From: an uncultured Flammeovirgaceae bacterium
Lineage (GTDB): Bacteria; Bacteroidota; Bacteroidia; Cytophagales; Cyclobacteriaceae
Assembly (NCBI GenBank): GCA_937884755.1
Contig: CAKZYJ010000343.1
Coordinates: 1 to 40,751, forward strand
DNA length: 40,751 nucleotides
Direction of reading: 5' to 3'
The first letter of the stretch is position 1, and each line of letters starts with the position of its first letter. The notes under the pieces were generated by a model. That model did no database searches. It saw nothing but the letters and a program-made list of their open reading frames with translations, and was not told the DNA's origin. The position numbers were made by a program, and so were the translations under genes. Shown one piece after another: positions 8,401 through 16,520 of the stretch.

Positions 8401-8640
8401 GCGGTAGATTTGTGGGTATTCATGCGGCGGGCGACGATTCCCACCACTGGAACTGGTATCAGCAACAAGTCATCGGAGCAAAATTCTTTCACCATCCGTC
8501 CGATCACGAGCTAGCATCGGATTTACCCGTCCGTTGGGAACGGGAAGAAGAGTGGTACGTTTTCTCCACCAATCCCCGCGATAGCGATGCCGATGTATTG
8601 TACACGCTAGATGAATCCCTTATGAATTTCAGTTATTGGT
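8383..8640 (+). pseudogene. Internally deleted ThuA relic
   Basis: A broken copy of the ThuA gene at 10712. It keeps the start (ATGAGAATATTTCTAAAG, like the start of the intact copy). It then jumps at about 8400 straight to sequence corresponding to codon 131 onward (GGRFVGIHAAGDDSHHWNWY), a deletion of roughly 370 bp that also changes frame. A second, in-frame loss of 48 bp removes the segment between HHP and DHEL. Homology continues through EEWYVFSTNPRDSDADVLYTLDESL and fades at about 8640, shortly before the TIR-Sel1 gene. The open frame from about 8412 to 8654 is therefore a remnant, not a functional gene. Confidence 0.85.
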
Positions 8641-8701
8641 ATGAAACGAACTGAGATGCTGCAATGATTGATTTTTAAGTAAGTAAAATAATTTTATTAA
8701 T

Positions 8702-8709
8702 TACATTTG
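8702..8709 (+). promoter_or_regulatory. -7 box of the TIR-Sel1 gene
   Basis: TACATTTG fits TAnnTTTG exactly and lies only 6 nt before the first ATG (8716), so the transcript would have a leader of a few bases or none. No good -33 TTG is found 19-21 nt upstream; the nearest lies 31 nt away. The TTG at 8707 is inside this box and is thus an unlikely start codon. Confidence 0.45.
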
Positions 8710-8715
8710 GTAAGA

Positions 8716-10191
8716 ATGATGCAGTCTGACCACAATATTTTCATTAGTTATTCTAGTAAAGATCAAGTCATTGTTCGGCAAATCTATCGGCATCTTGAGA
8801 ATAACAATTTACGTTGTTGGATCGCTCCTCGAAATATCCAGCCCGGACAATCCTGGGCCGGATCAATCATGAAAGCTATTCGCACAACTAAAGTCTTTCT
8901 CCTGATTCTTACCAATAACTCAAACAACTCCGCTCAAGTGATGCGAGAGGTAGAACGAGCAGTTAATCAGGATTTGCCTATTGTTTGTTTATGGCTGGAA
9001 GAACTTTCGCTTTCGGATGACCTAGAATATTTTATTAGTTCTATTCACTGGATTCCGGCTTATGACAAACCACTGGATGAAGTACAGGATAATCTACAGC
9101 AGGTTATAGAACTGCACCTTTCGGGTCAGCCCAATCTTCAGACCCACCAAAAACCTACTATCACGGCCGAGAATGAGAAGGAGAAGCTTAATAATCAATT
9201 AGAACAAGCTATTCGGGCCTACGATAGCCAGAATTACCATGAAGCGTTGACTTACTTTTCTGCTCTAGTCTTACAGAGCATTGCAAAAGCTCAACTCTAT
9301 TTAGGACTGATGTATAAACATGGAAAGGGAGTCACTCAGGATGAAAATCAGGCATTTATTTGGTTTGAGAAAGCTGCTGAGCAAGGTAGTTCTGGTGCTC
9401 TAGTTCAATTAGGGTTAATGTACGAAGAAGGGAAAGGAGTAGAAAAAGACGAAAAGCAGGCATTTACCTACTATGTGAAAGCCTCTGAGCAAGGAAACGT
9501 ACGGGCACAAGTGAAACTAGCAGAATGTTACGAAAGAGGGATAGGGGTAACTATAGATAAGAAACAGGCATTTGATTGGTATTTAAAAGCAGCTGAACAA
9601 GAGGATTTCTGGGCATACCATATCGGACGAATCTATGAAAAAGGAATAGGAGTAGAAGAAGATGAAAAGGAAGCATTTACTTGGTATCTAAAAGCTGCCA
9701 AACAAGGAAATGCTGATGCCCAATATAAATTAGGAGATTGGTATGACAGAGGGGTTAAAGGCGTAGAAAGAGATAAAAAGAAAGCATTTAATTGGTTACT
9801 GAAAGCCGCTGAACAAGGAAATGCCGATGCCCAGCATACAATAGGAGGAATGTACAAGTGGGGAATAGGAGTAGAAAAAGATGAAAAGCAAGCATTTGAT
9901 TGGTTACTGAAAGCAGCTAGGACAACAGGATACTCGTTTTATCAACATAGTGTAGGTGAAATGTACGAGTCAGGGATAGGAGTAGAAAAAGATGAGAAGG
10001 AAGCATTTGCTTGGTATCTAAAAGCCTCTAAAATTGGATTTTCTGGTTATGCAGAGGCAAAATTGAAACTGGCTAAGATGTATAGAGAGAAGGGAAATAG
10101 TTATGGATTTGATGTTGACCCCGGAATGATTTATGAAAGGGAACAGGAGGCTATAGAGGAAATGCGAGATCACTGGAATAGGCGGCCTTGA
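8716..10191 (+). CDS. TIR domain protein with Sel1-like repeats
   Basis: About 491 residues, no signal peptide, cytoplasmic. Residues 1-130 form a TIR domain: HNIFISYSSKDQVIVRQIY, CWIAPRNIQPGQSW, and VMREVERAV, where Glu78 matches the catalytic glutamate of NAD-cleaving bacterial TIRs. A short linker (about 140-160) precedes seven to eight Sel1-like repeats (about 36 residues each, pattern A-LG-MYe-GkGVekDekqAF-WylKAAeqG) reaching residue 470. Sel1 arrays are protein-binding solenoids, so this has the layout of a sensor or scaffold joined to a TIR effector or signalling domain, as in some phage-defence proteins; that role is inference. The TTG at 8707 was rejected in favour of ATG 8716; ATG 8719 is also possible. 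The gene sits between two truncated relics of a duplicated sugar-oxidation unit and has its own near-leaderless promoter, which points to insertion. Confidence 0.9.
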   Translation: MMQSDHNIFISYSSKDQVIVRQIYRHLENNNLRCWIAPRNIQPGQSWAGSIMKAIRTTKVFLLILTNNSNNSAQVMREVERAVNQDLPIVCLWLEELSLSDDLEYFISSIHWIPAYDKPLDEVQDNLQQVIELHLSGQPNLQTHQKPTITAENEKEKLNNQLEQAIRAYDSQNYHEALTYFSALVLQSIAKAQLYLGLMYKHGKGVTQDENQAFIWFEKAAEQGSSGALVQLGLMYEEGKGVEKDEKQAFTYYVKASEQGNVRAQVKLAECYERGIGVTIDKKQAFDWYLKAAEQEDFWAYHIGRIYEKGIGVEEDEKEAFTWYLKAAKQGNADAQYKLGDWYDRGVKGVERDKKKAFNWLLKAAEQGNADAQHTIGGMYKWGIGVEKDEKQAFDWLLKAARTTGYSFYQHSVGEMYESGIGVEKDEKEAFAWYLKASKIGFSGYAEAKLKLAKMYREKGNSYGFDVDPGMIYEREQEAIEEMRDHWNRRP

Positions 10192-10215
10192 AAAAGAACC
10201 GAGGCTACAACTTAA

Positions 10216-10710
10216 ATATCTTTTCCGGCAGTAGGTCAAACTGGGAAGAGGTCAGTATCCTCCTTAGAACTGGTAAGACATCCCATAGTGATAGAAATCG
10301 AAGATTACGATATGGGCCAAGCTATGAAGTTTCCGGTGAATGCAGAAGATACTCCCGGCATCGACGAAGACATGACCATTGTAGTAGGTCAGCACGGTAA
10401 ATCGTTTATGTTCCGGGATATTGACCTGACCGGCGTAGCCGCCATCAAAGGCCAATTTGGCCTGGCACCGGGCATCACCAAGGGGGGAACAGTAGAGTAC
10501 CGATTGGATGCCCCAGACGGAGAGTTACTGGGCAGCGCGAAGTTGGAACAGGGATTAACCACGATGGGCTTTAAGGAGCCGGTAACGGCTATTGAAGAAG
10601 TATCGGGCAAGCACGATATCTACGTGGTGTTTGTGGGCGAGAAAGATGACGAGGAAGTCTTGGTAGCCGTCGTAAACTGGATAGAGTTTTTAAATCAAGC
10701 AGCAATTTAG
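10216..10710 (+). pseudogene. 5'-truncated copy of the sugar dehydrogenase fusion (C-terminal CBM only)
   Basis: A homologue of residues ~985-1143 of the fusion gene at 4950. The CBM-like module (IEDYDMGQAMKFPVNAEDTP to VVNWIEFLNQAAI) is well kept. In the same frame, similarity continues upstream of any start codon (PAVGQTGKRSVSSLELVRHP compared with QAVGPLSVQQSLLLRHP), back to about 10216, just past the TIR-Sel1 stop. The only starts are GTG at 10288 or later ATGs. So this is the tail of a second fusion gene whose N-terminal ~980 codons are missing, not a designed small protein. It could still be translated from GTG 10288 as a 140-residue protein without a signal peptide. It ends TAG, C, ATG of the next gene, as in the other copy. 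Confidence 0.8.
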
Positions 10711-10729
10711 CATGAGAAGGTTTTTAAAG
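10276..10729 (+). repeat. Direct repeat copy 2 (CBM end plus ThuA start)
   Basis: Partner of the repeat at 7956-8400, offset 2332 bp in the conserved core. 10399-10553 is identical to 8067-8221. The 3' end covers the stop codon and the first six codons of the intact ThuA gene. The two copies bracket the TIR-Sel1 gene. Confidence 0.85.
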
Positions 10730-11575
10730 ATCCTCGGTATATCCCTAGCAGGGCTGGTGCTCGTAGCTGTCATCGGAATTAGTTTATTCATTTATAAGGC
10801 CCGCTACGGATTTAACTTTTACGAAACCACTCCCCCCGAACTTCCGGCTAGCCTGAACAAAAACGGAGTGTTAATTTTTTCCAAGACCAATGGTTTCCGC
10901 CACGGAGGGGCAATTGAAGCTTCTTTACCCGTTTTTCAGCAAATGGCTGAAGAAAATGGCTGGCCGATTTTCATTTCCGACAACGGCGCAGTATTCAACC
11001 CCGAACAACTCACCCGCTTTGGCGTGGTGGTTTGGAACAACACCAGCGGTAAGGTACTAAACGATGAGCAGCGGCAGGCCTTCCGAGCGTATCTGGAAGG
11101 TGGAGGTGGATTCGTGGGTATCCATGCGGCGGGTGATGATTCGCATCAATGGGAGTGGTACGAACAAGAAGTGATTGGAGCTGAATTTTCCCACCATCCG
11201 CTCGATCCGCAAATTCAAAAGTCAATGTTGTATTTAGAACCCGATCAGGCCGATCACGAGCTGGCATCAGATTTGCCGGGCCGCTGGGAACAAGTAGAAG
11301 AGTGGTACGTTTTCTCCACCAATCCCCGCGATAGCGATGCCAATGTATTGTACACACTAGACGAATCCCTGATCAATCCTAGCGGAAACATTGGCTTTTT
11401 AGTGACCGATAAAGATTGGGGCATGGGCGATGATCACCCCATTGTGTGGTTCCGTACGGTAGGTCAGGGACGAGCATTTTATTCGGCACTAGGCCATCAA
11501 GCAGCAGCTTTTGAAGATCCCTTTCACATCGAGATGCTGGAAAACGCCCTCCGCTGGGCCGGAAATTTACCTTAG
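10712..11575 (+). CDS. Membrane-anchored ThuA domain protein
   Basis: A 287-residue protein with an N-terminal hydrophobic anchor or signal (LKILGISLAGLVLVAVIGIS, residues 5-24) followed by a ThuA domain (about 50-285): GVLIFSKTNGFRHGGAIEAS, VVVWNNTSGKVLNDEQRQAF, GGGGFVGIHAAGDDSHQWEW, GQGRAFYSALGHQAAAFEDP. ThuA has a class-I glutamine-amidotransferase-like fold; it was named for trehalose uptake/utilisation and is thought to act on oxidised disaccharides, but lacks the catalytic Cys of true amidotransferases. Beside a quinone-type sugar dehydrogenase it probably handles a keto-sugar in the periplasm. The start ATG lies one base after the stop of the preceding CBM relic. This is the intact member of the pair with the relic at 8383. 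Confidence 0.9.
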   Translation: MRRFLKILGISLAGLVLVAVIGISLFIYKARYGFNFYETTPPELPASLNKNGVLIFSKTNGFRHGGAIEASLPVFQQMAEENGWPIFISDNGAVFNPEQLTRFGVVVWNNTSGKVLNDEQRQAFRAYLEGGGGFVGIHAAGDDSHQWEWYEQEVIGAEFSHHPLDPQIQKSMLYLEPDQADHELASDLPGRWEQVEEWYVFSTNPRDSDANVLYTLDESLINPSGNIGFLVTDKDWGMGDDHPIVWFRTVGQGRAFYSALGHQAAAFEDPFHIEMLENALRWAGNLP

Positions 11576-11584
11576 CCAGAAAAA

Positions 11585-12217
11585 TCACAGTTGAACGACT
11601 CCATTGGGCGTTTGAATATCAATAGATAGGCTGGTCCGATCAGCCTGGGTAATAACGAGTTCGGGGTAAAAATAATTGAGTACTGCGTAGAGCGACTCCG
11701 GATTAGGATGGGTCGCGCCGATTCTGAGCAAGTGGCATTGCTCTGGGAGCTGCTCGCTAGGATGAGTATCGGAATGTTGCCAGTCGGTGAGGAAAGGAAT
11801 GATCTCTACCTCCGGTTCCGCCAAAGGCATAGACATTTCCCAGGTAAGTAGTTTTCCGTTCGTCATTTCCCGTTGACCGCCCTTCACCACGCCCATGCTG
11901 TCGTTATAGTTTCTGAGCACTTCGCTATCATTTTTCAGATCGGATGACTTTAGCGACCAGCGCGTAATTTTAGGGGTGGCGATCAAGTCTACTCCCATCC
12001 AGTGGGGCGGCGGTACATCATGATTTTCTTCATCAATCGTTAAGAATTCCAAGTAACAGGCATCACCCAGGTTCACTATGGCATTTTTGGTTCCTTGAGT
12101 TGCTTGGTATCCACCAAAAGTCGGTCGGACTCCTCTCTGCTGCTGAAACTGATCCTTGGCTTCCTCCAGATTAGGAACAGTGTATACGATATGGTCTATT
12201 GCTCGACTTTCGCTCAT
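11585..12217 (-). CDS. VOC/glyoxalase-like domain protein
   Basis: A 210-residue cytoplasmic protein of the glyoxalase-like (Glyoxalase_3 type) branch of the vicinal-oxygen-chelate superfamily. It has the opening RAIDHIVYTVPNLEEAKDQF with a metal-type His, GGYQATQGTKNAIVNLGDACYLEFL with the metal-type Glu, and a weaker second half (LLRIGATHPNPESLYAVLNYF). A TTG at 12247 would extend the frame into the upstream gene. The ATG at 12217 starts directly before the domain, leaving 13 bp after the amine-oxidase stop, and is preferred. Likely co-transcribed with the amine oxidase. The end lies 9 bp from the convergent ThuA stop. Substrate unknown. Confidence 0.8.
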   Translation of the reverse strand: MSESRAIDHIVYTVPNLEEAKDQFQQQRGVRPTFGGYQATQGTKNAIVNLGDACYLEFLTIDEENHDVPPPHWMGVDLIATPKITRWSLKSSDLKNDSEVLRNYNDSMGVVKGGQREMTNGKLLTWEMSMPLAEPEVEIIPFLTDWQHSDTHPSEQLPEQCHLLRIGATHPNPESLYAVLNYFYPELVITQADRTSLSIDIQTPNGVVQL

Positions 12218-12230
12218 TTGAACAGCAATT

Positions 12231-13313
12231 TTATTTTGTGAAATCAAATAATTTCTCTAACTGTTGGGCAACGTGCCGAGCACTTGCTACCGCACCTTCC
12301 ATGTAGCCGGGGTACTGAGTCGCGGTTTCTGTACCGGCGATAAATAGCTTTCCGCCAAAATAAGGCTGTTGGAAAATTGAGTGGCCATTATTCTGATGCG
12401 GCATCACGTGCGATTCGTAGGGCGAGAAAGTAAAGCCATCGTTGCGCCACACCTTTTCCTCGTAGTCAATATAATTGTCAGCATGAGGCCCATAGTATTT
12501 GTGTAGTTGTTGCAAAGCTAGATCCCGTCGTTCTTCTTTCGTAAGCGAGAAATAAGCTCCATTCAGAAAACCCTTCAGGGCAAACCGTTGATCCTCAAAG
12601 TCGGCATGATCGTACATTTCCGGAATGGGTCCAACGTTGCTGAAGATAGTACCACTTAAGTTCTCTGCTCGCCAGAAAGGGCTTTTATAAGCGAAGCTAA
12701 CTTTGATGGAATCACCCATCCAGGTATGCGTCAGTCTCATCACCTCCTGGATTTCTGCTGGCAAACCGGGCGAAATACTGATACTGTTTTGGAGCAAGTA
12801 GGGCGGTAGGGTAGAAACTACCGTAGAGGCCTGAAAGACACAATTCGGAGTGGTAACCAGTACACTCTCTCCCCGTTCTTCAATATCACTTACTGGTTGT
12901 TGCGTATGAATCTGGCAAGCTGAGTTGACCTTTTCGGCTAGCGTATTAATCAACATACTCGAACCTTGCTGAATTCGGTAGCTGGGGGCATCGTTGGGAG
13001 GTAATTTTACCAGTTGGGGTGGACTGGTAGAGATGGATTCGTAAATAGCCGTTTCGCCTAGGCGTTGTTCAAAAATTCCCAACCCTAGCCCTTCCAGTAT
13101 TTCACATAAAGCCACGTGCTTTTTACCCAGCCAGGTCGCCCCCATTTCCTGAGGAGCCAGATCATCGTATCTTACCGTATTAATTCTACCACCCAACCGC
13201 TCTCGAGCTTCAATAATATGAACCGACAGGCCTCGGTCTTTCAAAAAATACGCTAAAGTAAGTCCGGTCAAACCGGCTCCGATAATCGCTATATCACACT
13301 CAAACTTTTCCAT
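12231..13313 (-). CDS. FAD-dependent amine oxidase family protein
   Basis: A 360-residue flavoprotein of the monoamine-oxidase family. The ADP-binding fold is at the N-terminus (IAIIGAGLTGLTLAYFL, then HIIEARERLGGRINTVRYDD). MGATWLG follows where substrate-loop residues lie. The C-terminal FAD motif is FIAGTETATQYPGYMEGAVASA (shown as IAGTETATQYPGYMEG). It is somewhat shorter than the usual 420-450 residues. No signal peptide, so cytoplasmic. It should oxidise an amine to imine/aldehyde with hydrogen peroxide formation; the substrate cannot be read from sequence. The VOC-family gene follows after 13 bp and a 49-codon ORF precedes it by 4 bp, giving a possible three-gene unit. Confidence 0.85.
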   Translation of the reverse strand: MEKFECDIAIIGAGLTGLTLAYFLKDRGLSVHIIEARERLGGRINTVRYDDLAPQEMGATWLGKKHVALCEILEGLGLGIFEQRLGETAIYESISTSPPQLVKLPPNDAPSYRIQQGSSMLINTLAEKVNSACQIHTQQPVSDIEERGESVLVTTPNCVFQASTVVSTLPPYLLQNSISISPGLPAEIQEVMRLTHTWMGDSIKVSFAYKSPFWRAENLSGTIFSNVGPIPEMYDHADFEDQRFALKGFLNGAYFSLTKEERRDLALQQLHKYYGPHADNYIDYEEKVWRNDGFTFSPYESHVMPHQNNGHSIFQQPYFGGKLFIAGTETATQYPGYMEGAVASARHVAQQLEKLFDFTK

Positions 13314-13317
13314 ATTT

Positions 13318-13467
13318 TTAATTCCTGCTAACTTCGGTCAGACTTTCTTCTGCTAAAGTATCTGTTTTGTAAATCGCGTTCAAATAATCATCCATAGCAA
13401 CCATATTCTTACAGTATTGTCTACGATTTTTCTGGAAACCGTGATAAATCTTGGTAGATACGTACAT
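13318..13467 (-). CDS. Possible 49-residue small protein upstream of the amine oxidase
   Basis: An ATG at 13467 opens 49 codons ending with TAA at 13318-13320, only 4 bp before the amine-oxidase ATG. The peptide begins MYVSTKIYHGFQKNRRQYC, continues with an acidic half containing MDDYLNAIYK, and ends TEVSRN. It is basic then acidic, with no signal peptide or membrane segment. Tight spacing to the next gene favours a real gene or an upstream translated element. Its start overlaps the divergent nucleoside-hydrolase promoter, and I see no TAnnTTTG box of its own. No family recognised. Confidence 0.35.
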   Translation of the reverse strand: MYVSTKIYHGFQKNRRQYCKNMVAMDDYLNAIYKTDTLAEESLTEVSRN

Positions 13468-13470
13468 TTG
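13463..13470 (+). promoter_or_regulatory. -7 box of the nucleoside hydrolase gene
   Basis: TACATTTG is an exact TAnnTTTG match, 16 nt before the ATG at 13487, leaving a leader of about 12 nt (TGGGTAAAGAAAAGCT). The -33 region is weak (GTG at 13441-13443 with 19-nt spacing). Confidence 0.55.
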
Positions 13471-13486
13471 TGGGTAAAGAAAAGCT

Positions 13487-14461
13487 ATGCTAAACCAAAC
13501 CGTATTTTTTGATCACGACGGAGGAGTAGACGATCTGCTCTCACTTCTACTGCTATTAACAATGCCAGACACAAACCTGGCCGGAGTGGTGGTCACTCCT
13601 GCCGATTGTTATCCGAGCTACGCTGCGGAAGCCTCTCGGAAGTTTATAGATTTAATGGGTAAAACTGACACGCCCGTGGCGGTTAGTACCGTGCGGGGGG
13701 TGAATGCTTTTCCTGACATTTGGCGGGCACAACCCCAAATTATTAATGCTTTACCGCAGCTACTTGCTATTGATGAACCAACTACTCCCTTGAGTTCATC
13801 AAATGGTGTAGATTTTACAGTAGAAGTATTAAATAACGCTAATCAGCCGGTTATCTACTTAATGACAGGCCCTTGTACTACCTTGGTCGAAGCACTTAAG
13901 AAAGATTCATCCATAGCCAAGAAAATTAAAGAGATTGTCTGGATGGCAGGTGCCATTCATGTCCCTGGCAATGTGCGAACGTATACTCACAATGGTTCAG
14001 CCGAGTGGAATGTGTATTGGGATGCCCCGTCTACTGACTGGCTCTTGGAGCAAGATCTACCACTGACCCTGGTTCCTCTCGATGTGACTAATCACGTTCC
14101 GGTAGGAATACCCTTTTTGAAGCAATTAGCCCACCAGTCACAGTATGAGGTTGCTCAGCTAGCTTCGGTGTGTTGGGCTACTACCATCAATTCTATTCCG
14201 GGGTACGATTATTTGTATCATATGTGGGATGTACTGGCTACCGTCGTTGTAGGAAAGCGAGATATATTTACTACGCAACAAATGGCCTTGAAAGTAGCTA
14301 CTGACCCTCCTAATGAGGGGGAAACGATAGAAAAGCTACAGACTGACGGGGCAGTTACCGTAGTTGTTAGTGTGCAACGGGAGTTATTTTATGATTATCT
14401 GCTGAATCAGTTTCGTCAGAATTTTGCTCTTGCACCTCTTCAGGGAAATCCTCCGGTGTAG
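13487..14461 (+). CDS. Nucleoside hydrolase (IunH/RihA family)
   Basis: A 324-residue N-ribohydrolase that splits nucleosides into ribose and base. The N-terminal calcium-binding signature is present (FFDHDGGVDDLLSLLLLL, with the DxDxxxDD pattern at residues 9-16). Further landmarks are YLMTGPCTTLVEAL, IVWMAGAIHVPGN, the substrate-binding NGSAEWNVYWDAPS and, near the end, LYHMWDVLATVVV carrying the second metal Asp. Cytoplasmic; base specificity cannot be read. The 3' end overlaps the convergent histidine-kinase gene by 95 bp, with the kinase stop codon lying inside this gene's last helix-coding segment. Confidence 0.92.
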   Translation: MLNQTVFFDHDGGVDDLLSLLLLLTMPDTNLAGVVVTPADCYPSYAAEASRKFIDLMGKTDTPVAVSTVRGVNAFPDIWRAQPQIINALPQLLAIDEPTTPLSSSNGVDFTVEVLNNANQPVIYLMTGPCTTLVEALKKDSSIAKKIKEIVWMAGAIHVPGNVRTYTHNGSAEWNVYWDAPSTDWLLEQDLPLTLVPLDVTNHVPVGIPFLKQLAHQSQYEVAQLASVCWATTINSIPGYDYLYHMWDVLATVVVGKRDIFTTQQMALKVATDPPNEGETIEKLQTDGAVTVVVSVQRELFYDYLLNQFRQNFALAPLQGNPPV

Positions 14462-16520
14462 TCATTAAGGTGAAGAAAAAGGTGGTGCCTTGCTCAAGCT
14501 CACTTTCTACCCAAATTTTGCCGCCATTTCCCTCCACAAATTCCCGGCATAGAACTAAACCTAGACCGGTTCCCTTTTCATTAGCGGTGCCGTAGGTAGT
14601 ATGATTATTTAAACGGAAGAGCTTTTCTATGTCTTCGGGGCTAATACCCACTCCGGTGTCACTTACAGTCACTAACACTTGTTGGTCTTGCTGTCGCGCC
14701 TCTATCGTAATGGTATCATCCTGATCAGTAAATTTAATTGCGTTAGAAACTAGGTTTCTAATAACTAATCGGATCATTTCTGGGTCAGCATACACTGAAA
14801 TAGTCGGATCTACTTTTTGATTTAGTGTCACACCCTTCTTTTCAGCAATGGCGATTTGGGTACCTATTACCTCCGTAATGGTTTTTGATAAGGCAAATTC
14901 CTCTGGAGTAACTCGAATGCCTGACATTTGACTTCGGGTCCACTTCAGTAGGTTATCGAGCATATTAGTAGTATTGTCTACAGTGGTAGAGAGGGTGCCA
15001 AAGAGTTGTGGTATCTCGTGAGGCGAGAGACCTCCACTATCTAGAATATTGATAATTCCTTTGAGAGAGTTGAGTGGGCTTCGGAAGTCATGGGAAATAA
15101 CGGAAAGTAGTTTGTCTTTCAATTGGTTTATGAGAGAGAGGTCTTGAGTTTTGTTCTCTAGTTGGAGTTGTTGCTTTTGAAGATTATCGTTCATTTGCAC
15201 AAGTTGATCATTTCTGGTCTCGATCTCCTCCTTCTGCTCGGCTAGTTGAATGTTTAGCTTCTTACGATGATTGTAGGAAATGTACACTAGAATAAGTGCC
15301 CCCAACAGCAGAATAGATACTAATGATATTCCGACTGTGTAAGCTCTCTGTTGTTCAATTCGGGCTTTCTTTATGGCATTGTCTTTTTCCAATACTTCAA
15401 TCTTCGTTTCGGCTTGGGTTTGCTCTAAAGTAGCAACGATTTTACTCTTTTCAACCGAGTACACACTATCCTGATAGGCTACTTGTATCGACCTGTATTG
15501 GTGGGCTTTCTCGAAATTGCCCAATTCAGAATAATAGTTAGCTAATAGTTTCCCTAATTCACCAATCTCTACAGCAGATTGGCTCGTCACGGCTAAATCA
15601 TAAGCCTTCGTTGCTGCTTGTATTGCTAACTCGTACTCTTGACGAGCACCCCGCACCTGAGCCATCAACCGCCAGGCGTATAATGTGGCAAGTATGTTGT
15701 GCTGTTGTTGGAAAATCTTCAGAACATGCTGAGCATTGGAAAGAGCCTCATCAAGTTGACCGCGTTTTATTTGAACCTCAGCAACTCCTCTGAGGGGTAT
15801 AGCAGCCGTAAATTCATCGTTTTGTAGCTCGGCCCACTCCAGAGCATTTTGATAGTACTCCATAGCCAAGTCTAAACTATCAAAATGGTTATTTAATGTC
15901 TCTCCAATATTTGCGTACATATGGATAGTCATGGTTGTGTCCCGGATAGCCAGGCACAATTCCAGACTTTTCTCGTAATACTCAATGGCACGGTAAAACT
16001 CTTTCCGGAAGTAGTAGGTATTGCCAATATTAAGATTGGCTTTAATCTGTCCTTTTGTAAACCCCTCTTTCTCCCAGATAGCCAGTGACTCGAAAAAGCA
16101 TTTCAGAGACTTACCGTATTGCCCCTTAAAGTAGTAAGCAATACCTGCCACATTCAGCATGTTGGCTAACTTAGTATTCTCATCAGCGTCTTGACGGATA
16201 CGATCAATCCTTGGGTTTGTAATTTGAAGCACACTGTCGTAATAGCCCTTGTTATGGTAGGCATAAGCTATTTTATAGTCTACGTTTGATAAAGTATCAG
16301 GAATCCCTAAGCTCTGTGCCTGTTGTTTGATCTGTCGCCCCACGATCAACATCTGGTCAGGAGACTCTTCAAGATTTTTCAGAATATGGGTTTGTTCAGT
16401 CCCATCCGCCTGAAGATAGGCACGCGCTAGACTATCAGAGTTTACGGATTGAGCTATACTTACCAGCCCATGAAGGGAATAGGCTAAGTAAATCAGTACG
16501 ACTGATAAATGCTTACTCAT
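14367..16520 (-). CDS. TPR-containing sensor histidine kinase (copy 1)
   Basis: About 717 residues: signal peptide (1-24, MSKHLSVVLIYLAYSLHGLV), an extracytoplasmic array of six to seven TPR-like repeats (about 60-370, e.g. ANLNIGNTYYFRKEFYRAIE), one transmembrane helix (about 392-415), a coiled coil (about 418-465), a HisKA domain with H-box LLSVISHDFRSPLNSLKG (phosphorylated His477), and a HATPase domain (N-box RNLVSNAIKFT, G1 SDTGVGIS, G2 GTGLGLVLC). It ends in an acidic tail of about 24 residues. This is the usual Bacteroidota TPR-kinase layout; the TPRs presumably sense a protein or peptide ligand. No response regulator is adjacent, so its partner is elsewhere. The ATG at 16520 is preferred over the upstream TTG (16583) because it begins the signal peptide and aligns with the paralogue. 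Confidence 0.9.
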   Translation of the reverse strand: MSKHLSVVLIYLAYSLHGLVSIAQSVNSDSLARAYLQADGTEQTHILKNLEESPDQMLIVGRQIKQQAQSLGIPDTLSNVDYKIAYAYHNKGYYDSVLQITNPRIDRIRQDADENTKLANMLNVAGIAYYFKGQYGKSLKCFFESLAIWEKEGFTKGQIKANLNIGNTYYFRKEFYRAIEYYEKSLELCLAIRDTTMTIHMYANIGETLNNHFDSLDLAMEYYQNALEWAELQNDEFTAAIPLRGVAEVQIKRGQLDEALSNAQHVLKIFQQQHNILATLYAWRLMAQVRGARQEYELAIQAATKAYDLAVTSQSAVEIGELGKLLANYYSELGNFEKAHQYRSIQVAYQDSVYSVEKSKIVATLEQTQAETKIEVLEKDNAIKKARIEQQRAYTVGISLVSILLLGALILVYISYNHRKKLNIQLAEQKEEIETRNDQLVQMNDNLQKQQLQLENKTQDLSLINQLKDKLLSVISHDFRSPLNSLKGIINILDSGGLSPHEIPQLFGTLSTTVDNTTNMLDNLLKWTRSQMSGIRVTPEEFALSKTITEVIGTQIAIAEKKGVTLNQKVDPTISVYADPEMIRLVIRNLVSNAIKFTDQDDTITIEARQQDQQVLVTVSDTGVGISPEDIEKLFRLNNHTTYGTANEKGTGLGLVLCREFVEGNGGKIWVESELEQGTTFFFTLMTTPEDFPEEVQEQNSDETDSADNHKITPVAH

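Noticed and set aside
8412-8654. 80-residue ThuA-like protein as a functional gene
   Set aside because: Its start Met replaces a Val of the parent domain, the N-terminal half is deleted and the 3' end is lost; it is a relic.
10712-11575. ThuA protein as an active glutamine amidotransferase
   Set aside because: ThuA shares the fold, but the nucleophile Cys is absent: the elbow region reads GFVGIHAAGDD.
12231-13313. Flavin amine oxidase as the PuuB step of the gamma-glutamyl route
   Set aside because: It belongs to the monoamine-oxidase family, not the PuuB/DAO family, and lies 15 kb from the ligase in another operon.
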